From the NCBI RefSeq assembly GCF_000582685.1, contig NZ_KK073768.1, positions 1,066,790 to 1,111,155 on the forward strand: a DNA stretch of 44,366 bases. The letters are read 5' to 3'. The first letter of the stretch is position 1. The number at the start of each line of letters is the position of its first letter. The notes under the pieces were generated by a model. That model was not told the origin of the DNA. It did not search any database and saw nothing but the letters and a program-made list of their open reading frames with translations. Position numbers and translations under genes: made by a program. This DNA comes from [Scytonema hofmanni] UTEX 2349. Its GTDB lineage: Bacteria; Cyanobacteriota; Cyanobacteriia; Cyanobacteriales; Nostocaceae. Of this stretch, positions 42,696-44,366 are shown in pieces.

Positions 42696-43121
42696 GTGCT
42701 AAATACTATTTTGGTAGCTCTGGACGGTTCAGAAATTGCAGAACGTGAAATTCAGACTTTACAGGAATTGGTGCTGCTAAAAGAAAGCAAAATAATTCTC
42801 TGTCATGTGTTTCCCACCCCAGAGTCGGAAATGGAACTATCGGCAGATCGTCCTCAAGGAGAGTCACCAACAGTTTCTTATTTTCATGTCGAAAAACAAC
42901 TGCAATCCTACCAGGAACAGTTGCCAGTCAAGAGTGAATTAGAATTAGTAACCGGCGATCCGGCAGAAGAAATTATTCGTCTTGCCAATATTTACCAAGC
43001 TGACTTGATTATTATTGGCAGTCGTGGGTTAACTGGGATGAAGCGAATTGTTCAGGGTTCAGTTAGCAGTCAAGTCATGGAAGAGTCGCCTTGCTCAGTG
43101 TTGGTGGTAAAGCCGAATTAA
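42696..43121 (+). CDS. Universal stress protein, UspA family
   Basis: This 141-aa protein starts at GTG 42696, with GAGG 11 nt upstream. It is a single Usp domain: opening strand LNTILVALDGSE, then KIILCHVFPTPES, and the nucleotide-binding motif G-x2-G-x9-G-S (GSRGLTGMKRIVQGS) near the end, followed by CSVLVVKPN. The complete motif suggests an ATP-binding member. It is probably cytoplasmic and stress-related, with no specific partner evident. It lies 31 bp before the Uma2 gene. Confidence 0.9.
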   Translation: MLNTILVALDGSEIAEREIQTLQELVLLKESKIILCHVFPTPESEMELSADRPQGESPTVSYFHVEKQLQSYQEQLPVKSELELVTGDPAEEIIRLANIYQADLIIIGSRGLTGMKRIVQGSVSSQVMEESPCSVLVVKPN

Positions 43122-43152
43122 AATTAGGTTTAAGGGCAAATGTGATAATGCC

Positions 43153-43749
43153 ATGACTACAACTCCAGCAGTCACTAAACGACTTACCTTTGAAGAGTAT
43201 CTAGCTTATGATGATGGTACTGATACACGCTACGAATTGGTTGATGGAGAACTAATTCCCATGAGTCTGGGAAGTGGGCAACATGGGGGGGTAACAGAAT
43301 TTATCAATGTTTGCTTTCGTGAAGAAATTATCCGATTAAAGTTAGACTGGACATCTAAACAAATGGTTGTTGGTGTTCGTTCTCCCCGCGCTGGCAGATG
43401 GGATACATCGAGAATTCCCGATGTAGTTGTGCTTTCGTTACCGCAGTGGCGAGAATTGAGAAACCGAGAAGCAGTAATTGAACTTAATGAACCACCTCCC
43501 TTACTTGTGGTGGAAGTTGTGAGCGAGTCTACGAAAACCGTAGATTATCGAGCCAAGCGAGTTGAGTATAATATTTTAAATATTCCAGAATATTGGATTG
43601 TCGATTTATTAACTAACAAACTAACCGTTTTCACATTAATTGAAGAATTATACGAACCAGCAGAATTTTTTGGTAGCGAGCAAATTCAATCTCAAATCTT
43701 TCCAGAATTAAAGTTAACTGTTGAGCAAGTTTTAACAGCCGAAGATTAG
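43153..43749 (+). CDS. Uma2-family (DUF820) putative endonuclease
   Basis: This 198-aa protein opens with KRLTFEEYLAYDD and RYELVDGELIPM. PD-(D/E)xK-type residues lie in RIPDVVVLS and PPLLVVEVVSEST, and RAKRVEYNILNIPEYWIVD follows. Uma2 proteins are hugely expanded in cyanobacteria and resemble Holliday-junction/restriction nucleases, but their role is unknown. Intact and of typical length. Hairpins follow at 43805-43822 (agtccac-cttc-gtggact). Confidence 0.88.
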   Translation: MTTTPAVTKRLTFEEYLAYDDGTDTRYELVDGELIPMSLGSGQHGGVTEFINVCFREEIIRLKLDWTSKQMVVGVRSPRAGRWDTSRIPDVVVLSLPQWRELRNREAVIELNEPPPLLVVEVVSESTKTVDYRAKRVEYNILNIPEYWIVDLLTNKLTVFTLIEELYEPAEFFGSEQIQSQIFPELKLTVEQVLTAED

Positions 43750-43875
43750 AGAACAGATTTCAATACTTATTACCCAACGACTAAAGTCGCGGCTAAACAA
43801 ACGAAGTCCACCTTCGTGGACTAATAGACATAAGAGGATGTTTGAAAAGTCCTCTTGTTGGTAGCAAAACGTTTT

Positions 43876-43940
43876 AGATCCCCCTAAATCCCCCTTTTTA
43901 AGGGGGACTTTAATTCCGGTTCCCCCCTTTTTAAGGGGGG
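43876..43940. repeat. Paired CCCCC...GGGGG hairpins
   Basis: tcccccttttt/aaggggga (43889-43907) and cccccctttttaagggggg (43922-43940) are two tandem hairpins of a widespread cyanobacterial repeat, just beyond the stop of the ISAs1 remnant. Confidence 0.75.
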
Positions 43941-43955
43941 TTAGGCAGGGTGGTT

Positions 43956-44366
43956 TCATACAAAGAAAGAAAAAACTTTGTGTAGTTGATTAGAGAGGGC
44001 GCGTTGTGCTTGAGGAATAGTTCGGAAACCGAGTTTGCGGGCGATCGTAATGAAAAAGTTGTGTAAAATAGACCAATTGACAGGAGCATTGCCACCACGA
44101 CGTGGTGGAAAGTCTTCTTGGAATGGTCACATCTCGAACCCAATGCAGTCGATTTTCGATGCCCCAATGCCCTTGAATGTCACAAAGTAACTGTTGAGCT
44201 TCGAGATATTGACTACATATATAGAATTGACGCTCGTAGGATGGCTGACCATTGCGCTCACCCTGACGCTCGACAACCACAAAAGTTTTGAGTCCAGACC
44301 ATTTTTTTGAAGTTGTTCGGGGGCAGCAAAAACCTTACACTCACGTTGGACTTTTCGTGAATGAAC
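43956..44366 (-). pseudogene. ISAs1-family transposase remnant, C-terminal part with two frameshifts
   Basis: Reading from the right edge, one frame gives VHSRKVQRECKVFAAPEQLQ. After a 7-base poly-T (44302-44308) the sense continues in a second frame as KKWSGLKTFVVVERQGERNG and IQGHWGIENRLHWVRDVTI. A further shift near 44115-44125 gives QEDFPPRRGGNAPVNWSILH and ends LHKVFSFFV at 43956. The HWGIENxLHWVRDV motif is the C-terminal DDE-Glu region of ISAs1 transposases. Two frameshifts make it inactive unless one is programmed at the homopolymer. Confidence 0.85.

Noticed and set aside
1..44366. tRNA or rRNA genes
   Set aside because: No cloverleaf-like or rRNA-conserved segments were recognised on either strand by reading.

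Overview
The window is chromosomal DNA from a cyanobacterium, most likely a filamentous Nostocales-type strain. The RNA polymerase beta' subunit is split into rpoC1 and rpoC2. HIP1 octamers (gcgatcgc) are frequent. Intergenic spaces are full of short G/C-skewed tandem repeats and palindromes. The order rpsT-tatD-rpoB-rpoC1-rpoC2, with hisD divergent, is a layout known from cyanobacteria. Species cannot be fixed from the sequence.

Layout. (1) 1-660: frameshifted IS66 transposase remnant. (2) 1.1-8.5 kb: a probable peptide-secretion locus. It has a 72-aa double-glycine precursor peptide (+), a small secreted cyanovirin-N-like protein, a parvulin-like protein, an HlyD-type adaptor, a 902-aa exporter (cNMP-binding + C39 peptidase + ABC), and a tandem helix-turn-helix protein resembling the DNA-binding half of an IS630-type transposase. 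Two nested miniature transposable elements lie between exporter and adaptor, and a third with a perfect 10-bp target duplication lies upstream of the regulator. (3) 9.4-12.6 kb: a GIY-YIG protein, an unknown protein, and a translationally coupled AAA ATPase + DUF4276 pair that looks like a defence module. (4) 13.0-24.1 kb: a five-gene minus-strand cellulose-type exopolysaccharide cluster, transcribed as outer-membrane barrel, TPR protein, GH8 glucanase, BcsB, BcsA (with PilZ). The barrel and TPR genes overlap by ATGA and look like a split BcsC. A divergent lipoprotein, a membrane/coiled-coil protein and a GH5 cellulase with a C-terminal cellulose-binding-like domain (24.3-28.6 kb) probably belong to the same function. 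(5) 28.8-40.5 kb: rpoC2, rpoC1, rpoB, tatD, rpsT (all minus). (6) 41.1-43.7 kb: hisD, a universal stress protein and a Uma2 nuclease (all plus), with a structured-RNA candidate between hisD and the stress protein. (7) 43.9-44.4 kb: ISAs1-type transposase remnant with two frameshifts.

How it fits together. The exporter locus should mature and secrete a small hydrophobic peptide. The cellulose cluster should synthesise a beta-glucan under c-di-GMP control, move it across the periplasm and outer membrane, and trim it with GH8/GH5 enzymes. Both fit surface or biofilm biology, but a functional link between them is inference.

The strongest unexpected theme is repeat DNA entering genes. An intergenic repeat lies in frame inside rpoC2. 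A 28-bp palindrome and a 24-bp tandem array lie inside the GH5 gene. Another repeat forms the signal-peptide region of the TPR protein. Inverted-repeat elements with target duplications allow two miniature transposon families to be defined from this window alone.
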